A stretch of DNA of 64,000 bases, taken from the NCBI GenBank assembly GCA_017471925.1, contig JAFURM010000026.1, forward strand, positions 34,377 through 98,376, in the 5' to 3' direction. Origin of the DNA: Bacteroides sp. (GTDB lineage: Bacteria; Bacteroidota; Bacteroidia; Bacteroidales; Bacteroidaceae). Positions 33,408 to 41,773 of this stretch are shown here, one piece after another (the first letter of the stretch is position 1; each line of letters starts with the position of its first letter). The notes below the pieces were generated by a model. That model was not told where the DNA came from. It saw only the letters and a list, made by a program, of their open reading frames with translations, and did not search any database. A program made the translations under genes and the position numbers.

Positions 33408-34883
33408 ATGAGACGGAACACCATGCGATTCATATTCATCCTGGGAGTACTCACCTTCATGGCCTGCACCAATCGACAGGAAGAGAACAAGGAGAAGCAG
33501 ACACCGCGCCTGACCAGACTTCAGCGGGCAGATACCCTGTGCCGTCACTTCCCCGACTCGGCTTTGGCTCTACTGAATAGCCTGAAAGCCACAGAACTCC
33601 CCACCCGGGCCGATACTATGCATCGCCTGTTGATAGCCACAGAAGCCCGAATGAAATTGCGACAACACCCGGAAGCCTCGGACACTTCACTGCTGAACAA
33701 CTTGTCTGCCTACTACGAAATCCACCGTAATCCCTCTTTGCATACCCGCACACTGCTGTTGCAGAGCAACCTCTACGCCCACCTCCATCTGACAGAGCAA
33801 CAACGCGACTATAGCATCAAAGCATTCCTGCATGCCGAACAAGCAGCAGAAGCAAGGCTGTTGCTACAGACCGCCGAACAAATGGCCTGGAGCTGTGCAG
33901 GAGCGTATGTCGCTGGTAGAACAAAAGCTACAGAACGCCCCGACACCCTCTCCGAGTCCAACAGCCCGACAAAACCGAAGAGCGAACAAGCCCTACTGGA
34001 ACCACTGCTGCTAAGAGCCTGGAAGGTGGCCGACTCCTTAGGAAACTATCGGGAGAAACTGGCCGTCCTGATACCTCTGAACGCATACTATGCCCACATG
34101 GGCCGGAGGGAACAGTGCCTCCACTTTGCCGCAGAGGGAGAACGCATACGCCGGGAGGAGGGAAAACCGCAGTGGGTCATCTCGTCTGCCTGGGCATCGG
34201 TCTATGAACGCCTGAACGAAACCGACTCCGCCCGATATTACAGAGAAAAAAGTCGCAACGAACAGCAGAAACAGTTGTTGGAAGACGGACAACAGAAAGC
34301 AGCAGACAAATACACCGCAACACAACGGCAACAGGCAACTGCCATCCTCATCATCACACTGACCGGAGTGATACTGCTGGCACTTCTCCTCCTGATGCAC
34401 TACAGAAAGCGCCTGCACCATGCCGAGAACAGACGAGAAACGGCTGAAAAAGAACATTCCGCAGCCTGCGAAGCTCTGCAGCAACACGAAAGCGAAGCCC
34501 TGCGCATGAAACGGGAAATAGCACTTCTCACCCCACCGGACGAGGTCTGCACCAAGATGGAAAGCATCATACACGAACAACTGCACAAGGCCAAGCAGAC
34601 ACAGCACATGGATTCGGCAGACTGGAACCGGCTTCTTCTGGAGACCGAGAAACGTTATCCCGGTCTGGCCCTGCATCTGAGCGAAGAGTTCAACCTAAAT
34701 GAGGAAGAGATACGTCTCTGCTGTCTGCATCTTACAAACTATCCCGTTTCCCATCTGCGTTTCATCCTGGGCTACTCGCGAGCCACCGTGCATCGCCGCT
34801 CCAAGGAAATCCTGGGAAAAATGCACATCATACACACTGTGCATCTTCGCGAAGCCCTGCAAGAGTACGTAAAAACGCTCTGA
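33408..34883 (+). CDS. Transmembrane TPR/HTH transcriptional regulator 1
   Basis: ATG 33408 gives a 491-residue protein. It has an N-terminal lipoprotein-type signal (ILGVLTFMACTN), a region of TPR-like helices (about 30-295), a single membrane helix (ATAILIITLTGVILLALLLL, about 310-330), a coiled coil and a C-terminal helix-turn-helix (EEIRLCCLHLTNYPVSHLRF, GYSRATVHRRSKEIL). The order implies a periplasmic sensor part and a cytosolic DNA-binding part in one chain. It lies 132 nt upstream of the barrel gene at 35016, its likely target. Similar proteins in this window are at 44270 and 56991. Confidence 0.8.
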   Translation: MRRNTMRFIFILGVLTFMACTNRQEENKEKQTPRLTRLQRADTLCRHFPDSALALLNSLKATELPTRADTMHRLLIATEARMKLRQHPEASDTSLLNNLSAYYEIHRNPSLHTRTLLLQSNLYAHLHLTEQQRDYSIKAFLHAEQAAEARLLLQTAEQMAWSCAGAYVAGRTKATERPDTLSESNSPTKPKSEQALLEPLLLRAWKVADSLGNYREKLAVLIPLNAYYAHMGRREQCLHFAAEGERIRREEGKPQWVISSAWASVYERLNETDSARYYREKSRNEQQKQLLEDGQQKAADKYTATQRQQATAILIITLTGVILLALLLLMHYRKRLHHAENRRETAEKEHSAACEALQQHESEALRMKREIALLTPPDEVCTKMESIIHEQLHKAKQTQHMDSADWNRLLLETEKRYPGLALHLSEEFNLNEEEIRLCCLHLTNYPVSHLRFILGYSRATVHRRSKEILGKMHIIHTVHLREALQEYVKTL

Positions 34884-34948
34884 CTGCTGTCGTGAGACAC
34901 GAATGAGACACCGCCCACCACATCGCGAGACAGCTTTGGAACAGGCCG

Positions 34949-34984
34949 AATACCCCTCAATACCCCCACTCTGCTCTATCTTTG
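34949..34984 (+). promoter_or_regulatory. Promoter region of barrel protein 1 with AATACCCC direct repeat
   Basis: TATCTTTG (34977-34984) lacks a TTTG -33 element; instead AATACCCC occurs at 34949-34956 and 34959-34966, one helical turn apart. This looks like an activator site replacing the -33 contact. Confidence 0.5.
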
Positions 34985-35015
34985 CAGCAAATTAATCCTT
35001 TAATGTCATTTCAAC

Positions 35016-37445
35016 ATGAGACGGAAATCAATTCTTAATGAAAAGAATTTGCTGAGTGAAACGAGGATAAAAAGAAAACACTTGCTATTCACATTGCTCC
35101 TTCTTCTTCCTATTTTCCTGTATGCCCAATCGGGCCACAGCGTAAAGGGCATGGTGCAGGATGCCGATGGAAAACCGTTGGAAGGTGCCACCATCAGACT
35201 GGAAAGAAGCCTCCCGAATCAGCAGCTGACAGGTGCAACAACCGACATCCACGGACGCTTCGCCCTGCAGGCAAACGAGGGAACATACAGCCTGGAAATC
35301 TCCTACATGGGCTACAGCAAGTATATGGCTACGGTGCAGGTGGACGGAGAAGTCCGTCTGCCTGCCATTTGCCTGCAGGAAGAGACACTGACGACAGACG
35401 AGGTGGTCATCACTGCACGCACCATCACCTACCGGTCAAGCGGCTATATCGCTGAAATATCCAGAAATCCGAACTACCGCGAACAAGACATGAACAGTGT
35501 GCTGAAACTTACACCCGGCACGTACACCACACAAACCGCCATTCAGGTCTACGGACAGGAGGTCTCCAAAGTCTACCTGAACGGGCGTCCGCTGAACCTA
35601 TCGGGTCTGGAACTGATAAATTATTTGGAGAGCCTGGAGGGCAAGAGCGTGAAACGGCTGGAAGTGGTGGCCTCGGCCGGTGTGGAAGAAGACGGCTCGG
35701 CCATAGGAAGCTCCATCATCAAAATAACCACTGCAGATGCCGACCGAGGGGGTATGATGAGCATAGGTACCCACTCCATGCTCTATGGCTACAACGGAAA
35801 GTATGCCCACATCCCCTCAGCGAACCTGAATCTCCGGCTGAATGAGAAGTGGGGAGTCTACTTTCGTGGAGGACTGACGGCCAACAAGATACCTCGCAAA
35901 ACGCAGGAAGAGACACGTTTTCACGACACCGGAGAAAGGTTGCTGAACGAAGCCTCCTCCGTCTATAGCGTGAAGAAGAGCTACAATGCCTTGGGAGGCA
36001 TCAGCTATGACCTGAATGCAAGCAATCTCTTCTCTGCCGAGTTTTCCTGTTCCACCCGCAACATGCAAAGCCATGCGGAAGACATCACCCATCATCTGAC
36101 GGAAGAGCAGCGGAACATACGCTCGGAAGGATACATCGATGGCGGTTCTGACTATCGGACAGCAGGACTCTCCCTCTCCTACATCCACCGCTTCGGCCGT
36201 AACGGCACAGTAAGCATCCTGGCCGACCGTTGGGGAAAACAGAGCAACGAATGGGACAACAATGCCTACACCTACACCGCTGACCGCATAGAGCGGATGC
36301 GCAACAGTCTTTACAAGGGCCGGGAACGGATGCATACGGCCCAGGCAAACTACAGCCAACAGTTCGACTTCCTGAACGCCGTGTTGCAGGCAGGGCTGAA
36401 GTACACGGACATCGCCAACGAGTACACCACAAACTACACCTATTCCACCAAGCACGAGCAGGAAAACGAGTCGGCTCATACCGACCTGTATACCTACAAT
36501 GAAAAAGTATATGCCGCTTATGCCAAATACACCTTTGCATGGGCCGGATGGGAACTGGATTTCGGCCTTCGTGCCGAGCACACGCGGCTCTCCCCCCGTT
36601 CCTCTACCAATCCCGAACGCAACAGGAAGAACAATTATACCCAACTTCTCCCCGAAGCAGGAGTCAACTATACTCTGAACAAGGAGCGTGGACACAACCT
36701 CAGTCTGGAGTACACGCGCTCCCTCCAACGCCCCATGTTCCAATACCTCAATCCCCTGATGCGTCGAGTCAACGAATACTCCTACAGCACGGGCAATCCA
36801 TTGCTTGAGGCCACACTTACCGACCATTACGGACTGAGGCTCACGATGTTTCATCGTTACACACTCTTCATCCGCCACAGCCACTCGAAGAATGAACTCA
36901 TCACGATAGCCCACTCGAACGACGGCATCATCCACTCCTCTCCCCACTTGGGTGCCCACCATGCTGTCTACAGAATCTATGCAGACTTTCCCATAAAACT
37001 GGGCAGCTGGGGAGAATTGAAAGGAAGTGTGAACTATCGCCATGCCAGCCAAAGCTATCAGGAAGAGAGCATCAAGAGCGATTGCTGGACATTTGGCCTC
37101 ACGAGCCTCTGCCGCCTTCCCGGCACGCTCCAACTGCTGATGAACTGCCGCTACAGCACTCCCGAGCGTTCCCTCTACACCAAGACGAAGCAAGGAGTAC
37201 AGGCAGAAATCTCCCTCAGCCAAACGTTCTTCCAACGAAGGCTGAACGCTACCATCCGCCTGCACAACCTCTTCAATGCACGCAGCAAGACCACAGCCTC
37301 CTATGCCACTCATACCCAGACATTCCGCACCCTGAGCAGCGACTTCAAGGTCTACCTGAACCTGCGCTACACCCTCCGCTGGGGCGAAAAACAGCAAGTG
37401 CGGAAAGGAGAAAGCGGCAATTCAAACGAAAGGATGAGATACTGA
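35016..37445 (+). CDS. Outer-membrane beta-barrel protein 1 (TonB-dependent receptor-like)
   Basis: The 809-residue protein has a signal region (KHLLFTLLLLLPIFLYAQ), an N-terminal carboxypeptidase-regulatory-like domain (VKGMVQDADGKPLEGATIRL, about 42-125), a plug-like domain (TARTITYRSSGYIAEISRNP, LKLTPGTYT, VSKVYLNGRPLNLSG) and a large C-terminal barrel that ends RYTLRWGEKQQ. It is a paralogue of the protein at 54290 and belongs to the outer-membrane-protein beta-barrel family rather than classical SusC; no SusD partner is adjacent. It lies just after regulator 1. Ligand unknown. Confidence 0.82.
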   Translation: MRRKSILNEKNLLSETRIKRKHLLFTLLLLLPIFLYAQSGHSVKGMVQDADGKPLEGATIRLERSLPNQQLTGATTDIHGRFALQANEGTYSLEISYMGYSKYMATVQVDGEVRLPAICLQEETLTTDEVVITARTITYRSSGYIAEISRNPNYREQDMNSVLKLTPGTYTTQTAIQVYGQEVSKVYLNGRPLNLSGLELINYLESLEGKSVKRLEVVASAGVEEDGSAIGSSIIKITTADADRGGMMSIGTHSMLYGYNGKYAHIPSANLNLRLNEKWGVYFRGGLTANKIPRKTQEETRFHDTGERLLNEASSVYSVKKSYNALGGISYDLNASNLFSAEFSCSTRNMQSHAEDITHHLTEEQRNIRSEGYIDGGSDYRTAGLSLSYIHRFGRNGTVSILADRWGKQSNEWDNNAYTYTADRIERMRNSLYKGRERMHTAQANYSQQFDFLNAVLQAGLKYTDIANEYTTNYTYSTKHEQENESAHTDLYTYNEKVYAAYAKYTFAWAGWELDFGLRAEHTRLSPRSSTNPERNRKNNYTQLLPEAGVNYTLNKERGHNLSLEYTRSLQRPMFQYLNPLMRRVNEYSYSTGNPLLEATLTDHYGLRLTMFHRYTLFIRHSHSKNELITIAHSNDGIIHSSPHLGAHHAVYRIYADFPIKLGSWGELKGSVNYRHASQSYQEESIKSDCWTFGLTSLCRLPGTLQLLMNCRYSTPERSLYTKTKQGVQAEISLSQTFFQRRLNATIRLHNLFNARSKTTASYATHTQTFRTLSSDFKVYLNLRYTLRWGEKQQVRKGESGNSNERMRY

Positions 37446-37459
37446 GTCTCTTCAAGGGG

Positions 37460-38281
37460 TCACTTCAGCTCCAGGAAGGGCAGGGTGTTGCCGCTGGTGG
37501 AGAGGGGGAGCTTGCCGTCCCACTTTTCCACGGCCTTCAGGCGGATGAGTTCGGGGGTGATGCTCTGCTGCAGGATGCGGTTGGCATCGGCCTTACCCTT
37601 GGCGGCAGCCACCACTTTCTCGGCCTCGGCAATGGCGGCCTTCTTCTCGTTCTCCACCTTCAGGGCGTTCTGCACAGCGGTGTTCTTGGCATCGATGGCA
37701 GCCTGAAGCACGTCGTTGGGCTTCACGGACGACTGGATGTTGGTGAAGGTGAATCCGCGCTGGCTCAGGCGTTCCTTCAGCAGGTTCTCCACCTCTTTCT
37801 CGAAGGCTGGACGGTTGTTGATGAGGGAGTCGGTCTCATAGAGTCCGGCGATGTCCTTGTAGGCGTTCTTCACCTCGGTCAGGATGACGCTCTGCTCCAG
37901 CTCTTCGGTGGTCTTGCGGTAGCGCAGGAAGACCACCTTGGCATCTTCGCGCTCGATGAAGTACTCTATCGTGGGGTCGGTCTTGAAGATGGTTCCTTTC
38001 TTGTCCTGAATGTCGAAGGGCTCGTAGTCCACTATCTGCGCGAAGGCGGGATATTCGAAAAGCTGCTTCACGAAGCGGTTGTAGACCACCCATCCGGTCT
38101 CCACCTTGGCATCGTCTATGCCGCGCTCGCTGCCGGCCAGATTGACAATGATGCCCGTCTGTCCCGAGTCGATGCGCTCCACGGCAAACATTACTGCAAA
38201 CAAAACCACCAGGCCGGCGATAATCACTCCGGCGATGCTTACTTTCACTGTAGATTTCTTAGTCATTCCCATATTGTTCAT
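37460..38281 (-). CDS. SPFH/Band 7 (prohibitin-like) membrane protein
   Basis: The 273-residue protein has one N-terminal membrane helix (VSIAGVIIAGLVVLFAVMFAV) followed by an SPFH domain (ERIDSGQTGIIVNLAGSERG, VDYEPFDIQDKKG) and a coiled-coil region rich in Ala/Glu/Lys (ALKVENEKKAAIAEAEKVVAAAKGKADAN). Such proteins form membrane-associated rings that scaffold or protect membrane proteases and other partners. It converges with barrel gene 1 across a 14-bp gap and has a TATCTTTG -7 element at 38311-38318. Confidence 0.88.
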   Translation of the reverse strand: MNNMGMTKKSTVKVSIAGVIIAGLVVLFAVMFAVERIDSGQTGIIVNLAGSERGIDDAKVETGWVVYNRFVKQLFEYPAFAQIVDYEPFDIQDKKGTIFKTDPTIEYFIEREDAKVVFLRYRKTTEELEQSVILTEVKNAYKDIAGLYETDSLINNRPAFEKEVENLLKERLSQRGFTFTNIQSSVKPNDVLQAAIDAKNTAVQNALKVENEKKAAIAEAEKVVAAAKGKADANRILQQSITPELIRLKAVEKWDGKLPLSTSGNTLPFLELK

Positions 38282-38310
38282 GTTTTTAGTGATAAATGAT
38301 TCGTTGGGGT

Positions 38311-38318
38311 CAAAGATA
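38311..38318 (-). promoter_or_regulatory. Promoter -7 element for the SPFH gene
   Basis: TATCTTTG on the minus strand, about 30 nt before ATG 38281; no clear -33 motif. Confidence 0.5.
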
Positions 38319-38442
38319 GTGTTTTTTGCTTGCTTACGGAAAGCGAAAAGGGTGTTTTTGGAGCAAAAAGTCTCCCGTTTTCCTTAATAAACATGTAGAG
38401 GAATTAAAACGTGTTATAAAACATGCCTTTTTCTTTGGAAAG

Positions 38443-38473
38443 TTTGCAGATATGCCGAAAGTCCCTACCTTTG
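38443..38473 (+). promoter_or_regulatory. Promoter of a short non-coding transcript
   Basis: TTTG (38443-38446), 19 bp, TACCTTTG (38466-38473). A perfect terminator ends only 70 nt later. Confidence 0.75.
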
Positions 38474-38479
38474 CAATGT

Positions 38480-38543
38480 GTTTTTCATAGTATTAGATTT
38501 AAGGTTAACAAAGGTTGGAGTACAGCGGTACTCCTTTTTTTTT
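38480..38543 (+). ncRNA. Short RNA, probably Bacteroidales-1-type
   Basis: The unit runs from a strong promoter to a terminator: GGAGTAC / GTACTCC (38517-38534, loop AGCG) followed by nine T. The body includes the AT-rich string TATTAGATTTAAGGTTAACA. A compact Bacteroidales-specific RNA with this promoter-to-terminator layout has been described as the Bacteroidales-1 motif; the assignment here is from memory of its layout, not from a covariance-model search. No open reading frame fits in it. Confidence 0.55.
38517..38543 (+). terminator. Rho-independent terminator of the short RNA
   Basis: Seven-base-pair perfect GC-containing stem with a 4-nt loop and a run of nine T. Confidence 0.85.
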
Positions 38544-38598
38544 GCCCTTGCCCCGACACACTCCCCCACCCTCTCCGGAAAGCATGCCTTTTTCGTCC

Positions 38599-38686
38599 GT
38601 CGGCCATACACGTGTGGTGCGTGGAGCAGACGTGTGTCGTCCGCCGGCCACACATGTTTCGTCCACGGACGACACATGTCCCGTCC
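38599..38686. repeat. 22-bp dyad tandem array, locus 2 (4 units)
   Basis: Four contiguous 22-bp units start at 38599, 38621, 38643 and 38665. The last has the clearest symmetry: GGACG, two bases, ACATGT, two bases, CGTCC. The array lies 55 bp after the short RNA terminator and 93 bp before the TM2 gene stop codon, in a 497-bp gap that otherwise holds only a pyrimidine-rich tract (38535-38595). Confidence 0.85.
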
Positions 38687-38778
38687 GACGGGCTGACAAA
38701 ATGTTTTTATAAGGCTGATTATAAATCAGATATAGAATGATGAAGATCGGTGGGAAGTGCGTGCATTTACACGGCTTC

Positions 38779-39114
38779 TCAAATCACCATGTGAAGCTTC
38801 TTCATGTTCTTGTCGCGCGTGGCGCCCATGATGAGAAACCAGTCGATGACGGTCCACACCCCCATGCCGCCACAGGTTATCAGCTTCAGCAGTCCTAAGG
38901 CCACGTCGCCGATGATGAAACGGTCAATGCCCAGATAGCCGCCCACTAACGACACGATGAGCGATATGAGGGGGTCGTGAAACTGCAGGGTGGAGACCTG
39001 CGGCCACCTGTCATCGTCGGCGGACAAGAGGGTCTCTCGCAATGTAACCAGCTGATAATCATGGAAGAACTTGCTGTTTGCCATGATGAACGAATCTACT
39101 TTCTGTGCATCCAT
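38779..39114 (-). CDS. TM2 domain protein
   Basis: ATG 39114 gives a 111-residue protein (MDAQKVDSFIMANSKFF). The C-terminal half is a TM2 domain: DPLISLIVSLVGGYLGIDRFIIGDVALGLLKLITCGGMGVWTVIDWFLI, two membrane helices joined by a short turn with the conserved GxxGxDRF element. The role of bacterial TM2 proteins is unknown. The longer frame to 39162 is not supported; a TACTTTTG -7 element (39151-39158) overlaps it. Confidence 0.85.
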   Translation of the reverse strand: MDAQKVDSFIMANSKFFHDYQLVTLRETLLSADDDRWPQVSTLQFHDPLISLIVSLVGGYLGIDRFIIGDVALGLLKLITCGGMGVWTVIDWFLIMGATRDKNMKKLHMVI

Positions 39115-39171
39115 ATCGAAGTAATTGTTTGGGTTGTGAGACTTCAGCGGCAAAAGTAGCATTAATTCAGA

Positions 39172-39214
39172 AAAAAACTTCCCCTGCCTGCCGTTTTTTT
39201 CGGGCAGACAGGGG
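39172..39214 (-). terminator. Rubrerythrin terminator
   Basis: CCCCTGCCTGCC (39181-39192) pairs with GGCAGACAGGGG (39203-39214) with one mismatch; the minus strand continues into seven T (complement of 39172-39179), 27 nt after the rubrerythrin stop. Confidence 0.75.
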
Positions 39215-39241
39215 AAAAATTCGGAGTATGCTATAAGGGGA

Positions 39242-39820
39242 TTACCAGTTCTCCTTCTTCACTTCAAAGTAAGCTTGCGGATGCAGGCAGGCGGGACAAG
39301 CCTTGGGAGCTTCCTTGCCCACGTGTACGAAACCACAGTTGCGGCACTGCCATACGGTCTCTTCTTCCTTGGCAAAGACGCTGTTTTCCTCGATGTTCTT
39401 CACCATCGCTAAGTAGCGCTCTTCGTGAGCCTTCTCGGCCACGGCAATGTTGCGATACATGGCAGCGATGGAGGGGAATCCCTCTTCCTCGGCCACGTCG
39501 GCAAAGTGGGGATAGTCCATGGACCACTCTTCGTTCTCACCGGCAGCGGCAGCCTTCAGGTTGTCCAGCGTGGTGCCGATGATGCCTGCGGGATAGCTTG
39601 CCGTGATTTCCACGCAGCCGCCCTCCAGATACTTGAACATGCGCTTGGCGTGTTCCTTCTCCTGATCGGCCGTTTCGGTAAAGATGGCCGAGATTTGTTC
39701 ATAGCCTTCCTTCTTGGCCACGCTTGCAAAATAAGTGTAGCGCATGCGTGCCTGTGATTCACCTGCGAATGAAGTCAACAGATTCTTTTCAGTCTGAGTC
39801 CCTTTGATACTTTTAGCCAT
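39242..39820 (-). CDS. rbr: Rubrerythrin
   Basis: The 192-residue protein has the diiron ferritin-like domain with EXXH-type motifs (SFAGESQARMRY near 17-28; DQEKEHAKRMF; VAEKAHEERYL) and a C-terminal rubredoxin domain with CRNCG and CPACLH cysteine pairs. It reduces hydrogen peroxide in anaerobes. It has a good promoter and an OxyR-like palindrome cluster upstream, shared with the divergent SulP gene, consistent with oxidative-stress control. Confidence 0.95.
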   Translation of the reverse strand: MAKSIKGTQTEKNLLTSFAGESQARMRYTYFASVAKKEGYEQISAIFTETADQEKEHAKRMFKYLEGGCVEITASYPAGIIGTTLDNLKAAAAGENEEWSMDYPHFADVAEEEGFPSIAAMYRNIAVAEKAHEERYLAMVKNIEENSVFAKEEETVWQCRNCGFVHVGKEAPKACPACLHPQAYFEVKKENW

Positions 39821-39877
39821 AATTCGTTTCTTTTTATCAAGTTAGTAAATAAATCGTTGTTGTTCGTTTTGACACTG

Positions 39878-39911
39878 CAAAGATAAAAGTAAAAATGAAA
39901 TATCCACCAAA
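39878..39911 (-). promoter_or_regulatory. Rubrerythrin promoter
   Basis: On the minus strand TTTG (39908-39911) and TATCTTTG (39878-39885) are 22 bp apart; ATG 39820 is 58 nt downstream. Confidence 0.7.
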
Positions 39912-39930
39912 TTTGCCACATTGGATTTGT

Positions 39931-39968
39931 CTATCGGCCGATAGAAAGAAACTATTATTGGCCGATAG
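39931..39968. promoter_or_regulatory. OxyR-like operator between rubrerythrin and sulP
   Basis: A perfect 14-bp palindrome CTATCGGCCGATAG (39931-39944) is followed by ATAG-N7-CTAT (39941-39955) and a further GGCCGATAG. ATAG-N7-CTAT is the core half of the OxyR consensus. The site is 20 bp upstream of the rubrerythrin -33 element. Confidence 0.5.
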
Positions 39969-40001
39969 TTGCCATTATTTGCCACATTTTACCTAATTTT
40001 G
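39969..40001 (+). promoter_or_regulatory. SulP gene promoter
   Basis: TTG (39969-39971), 22 bp, TAATTTTG (39994-40001), about 60 nt before ATG 40064. Confidence 0.5.
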
Positions 40002-40063
40002 CAGCCTGAAACTCCGCAAAATACAAGAAACAATAGGTATTATTTTAGTTTTTTACATTGAAA

Positions 40064-41773
40064 ATGAAAGCGTTCCAATTTAAGCCGAAGCTCTACACGG
40101 CTTTGAAGAATTATTCGAAAGAACTGTTTATGGCCGACCTCATGGCCGGCGTCATCGTAGGCATCGTGGCCCTTCCGTTGGCCATCGCCTTTGGTATCGC
40201 CTCGGGCGTCTCTCCCGAAAAGGGCATCATCACGGCCATCATCGCCGGATTCATCATCTCCCTGCTGGGCGGCAGCAAGGTGCAGATAGGCGGCCCCACC
40301 GGCGCATTCATCGTCATCATCTACGGCATCATCCAGCAATACGGCGAGGCGGGACTCATCGTGGCCACCCTGCTGGCCGGCGTCATGCTCATCCTGCTCG
40401 GCGTGTTCAAGCTGGGAGCCGTCATCAAGTTCATCCCCTACCCCATCATCGTGGGCTTCACCAGCGGCATCGCCGTCACCATCTTCACCACCCAGGTGGG
40501 CGACGTGCTGGGACTCACGGAGAGCGTGACCGGCACCAACGGAGAGGAAATCCTGGCACCGCTGAAGACGCCCGGCGACTTCCTGGGCAAGTGGGTGACC
40601 TACTTCGAACACATCGGAAGCATCAACTGGTGGAACACGCTCATCAGCCTGGCCAGCATAGCCATCATAGCCATAACGCCCAGGTTCTCCAAGAAGATTC
40701 CCGGCTCGCTGATTGCCATCCTGCTGGTGACCGTCGTCGTGTGGCTCATGAAGAGCTACGCCGGCATTGACTGCATCGACACCATCGGCGACCGCTTCAG
40801 CATCAAGGCCGAACTGCCCGACGCCGTGGTGCCCGACCTCAACTGGGATGCCATCCGCGACCTCTTCCCCGTGGCCATCACCATTGCCGTGCTGGGTGCC
40901 ATAGAATCGCTGCTCTCGGCCACCGTGGCCGACGGCGTAATCGGCGACAAGCACGACTCCAACACCGAACTCATCGCACAGGGCGTGGCCAACATGGCGA
41001 CTCCCCTCTTCGGCGGCATACCCGCCACCGGTGCCATTGCACGCACCATGGCCAACATCAACAACGGCGGCAAGACACCCGTGGCCGGCATCGTACACGC
41101 CGTGGTGCTGCTGCTCATCCTCCTGCTGCTGATGCCCCTGGCACAGTACATCCCCATGGGCTGCCTGGCCGGCGTGCTGGTCATCGTCTCCTACAACATG
41201 AGCGGATGGCGCACCTTCAAGCGACTGCTGAAGAGCCCCAAGTCGGACGTCAGCGTGCTGCTCATCACCTTCTTCCTGACCGTCATCTTCGACCTCACCA
41301 TCGCCATCGAGGTGGGACTGGTGATTGCCTGCGTACTCTTCATGCGTCGCGTCATGGAGACCACCGAAATCTCTGTCATCAAGGATGAGATAGACCCCAA
41401 TACGGAATCGGACATCGCCCTGCACGAGGAACACCTGATGGTGCCCGACGGCGTGGAAGTGTATGAAATCAACGGCCCCTACTTCTTCGGCATCGCCACG
41501 AAGTTCGAAGAGGTCATGGCCCAGATGGGCGACCGCCCCAAGGTGCGCATCATCCGCATGCGCAAGGTGCCCTTCATTGACTCCACCGGCATCCACAACC
41601 TGGAGAGCCTCTGCCTGATGTCGCAGAAGGAGAAAATCACCGTGGTACTCTCCGGCGTGAACGAAAAGGTGAACAACGTGCTGCAGAAGTCGGGCTTCTA
41701 CCAACTTCTGGGAGAGAAGAACATCTGCTCCAACATCAACCAGGCCTTAGAAAGAGCCAAAGAACTGCTGTAA
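40064..41773 (+). CDS. SulP-family anion transporter with STAS domain
   Basis: The 569-residue protein has 10-12 membrane helices with the SulP motifs ADLMAGVIVGIVALPLAIAFGIASG and GGPTGAFIVII, and GAIESLLSATVADGV followed by NTELIAQGVANMATPLFGGIPATGAIARTMANI. The C-terminal STAS domain is at about 445-569 (FIDSTGIHNLESL). Family members move sulfate, bicarbonate or dicarboxylates; the ion here is not known. ATG 40064 replaces a TTG at 40058. The NUC1 gene follows directly after the stop codon. Confidence 0.93.
   Translation: MKAFQFKPKLYTALKNYSKELFMADLMAGVIVGIVALPLAIAFGIASGVSPEKGIITAIIAGFIISLLGGSKVQIGGPTGAFIVIIYGIIQQYGEAGLIVATLLAGVMLILLGVFKLGAVIKFIPYPIIVGFTSGIAVTIFTTQVGDVLGLTESVTGTNGEEILAPLKTPGDFLGKWVTYFEHIGSINWWNTLISLASIAIIAITPRFSKKIPGSLIAILLVTVVVWLMKSYAGIDCIDTIGDRFSIKAELPDAVVPDLNWDAIRDLFPVAITIAVLGAIESLLSATVADGVIGDKHDSNTELIAQGVANMATPLFGGIPATGAIARTMANINNGGKTPVAGIVHAVVLLLILLLLMPLAQYIPMGCLAGVLVIVSYNMSGWRTFKRLLKSPKSDVSVLLITFFLTVIFDLTIAIEVGLVIACVLFMRRVMETTEISVIKDEIDPNTESDIALHEEHLMVPDGVEVYEINGPYFFGIATKFEEVMAQMGDRPKVRIIRMRKVPFIDSTGIHNLESLCLMSQKEKITVVLSGVNEKVNNVLQKSGFYQLLGEKNICSNINQALERAKELL

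Noticed and set aside
35817-37397. Minus-strand open frame of 526 codons
   Set aside because: Antisense to outer-membrane barrel protein 1, which has clear domains.
38599-38686. Extra parS sites (CACGTG cores in the 22-bp arrays)
   Set aside because: The flanks do not match GTT...AAC arms of parS and the cores are mostly ACATGT or ACGTGT.
40040-41704. Minus-strand open frame of 554 codons
   Set aside because: Antisense to the SulP transporter gene, His- and Asp-rich, no recognisable domain.
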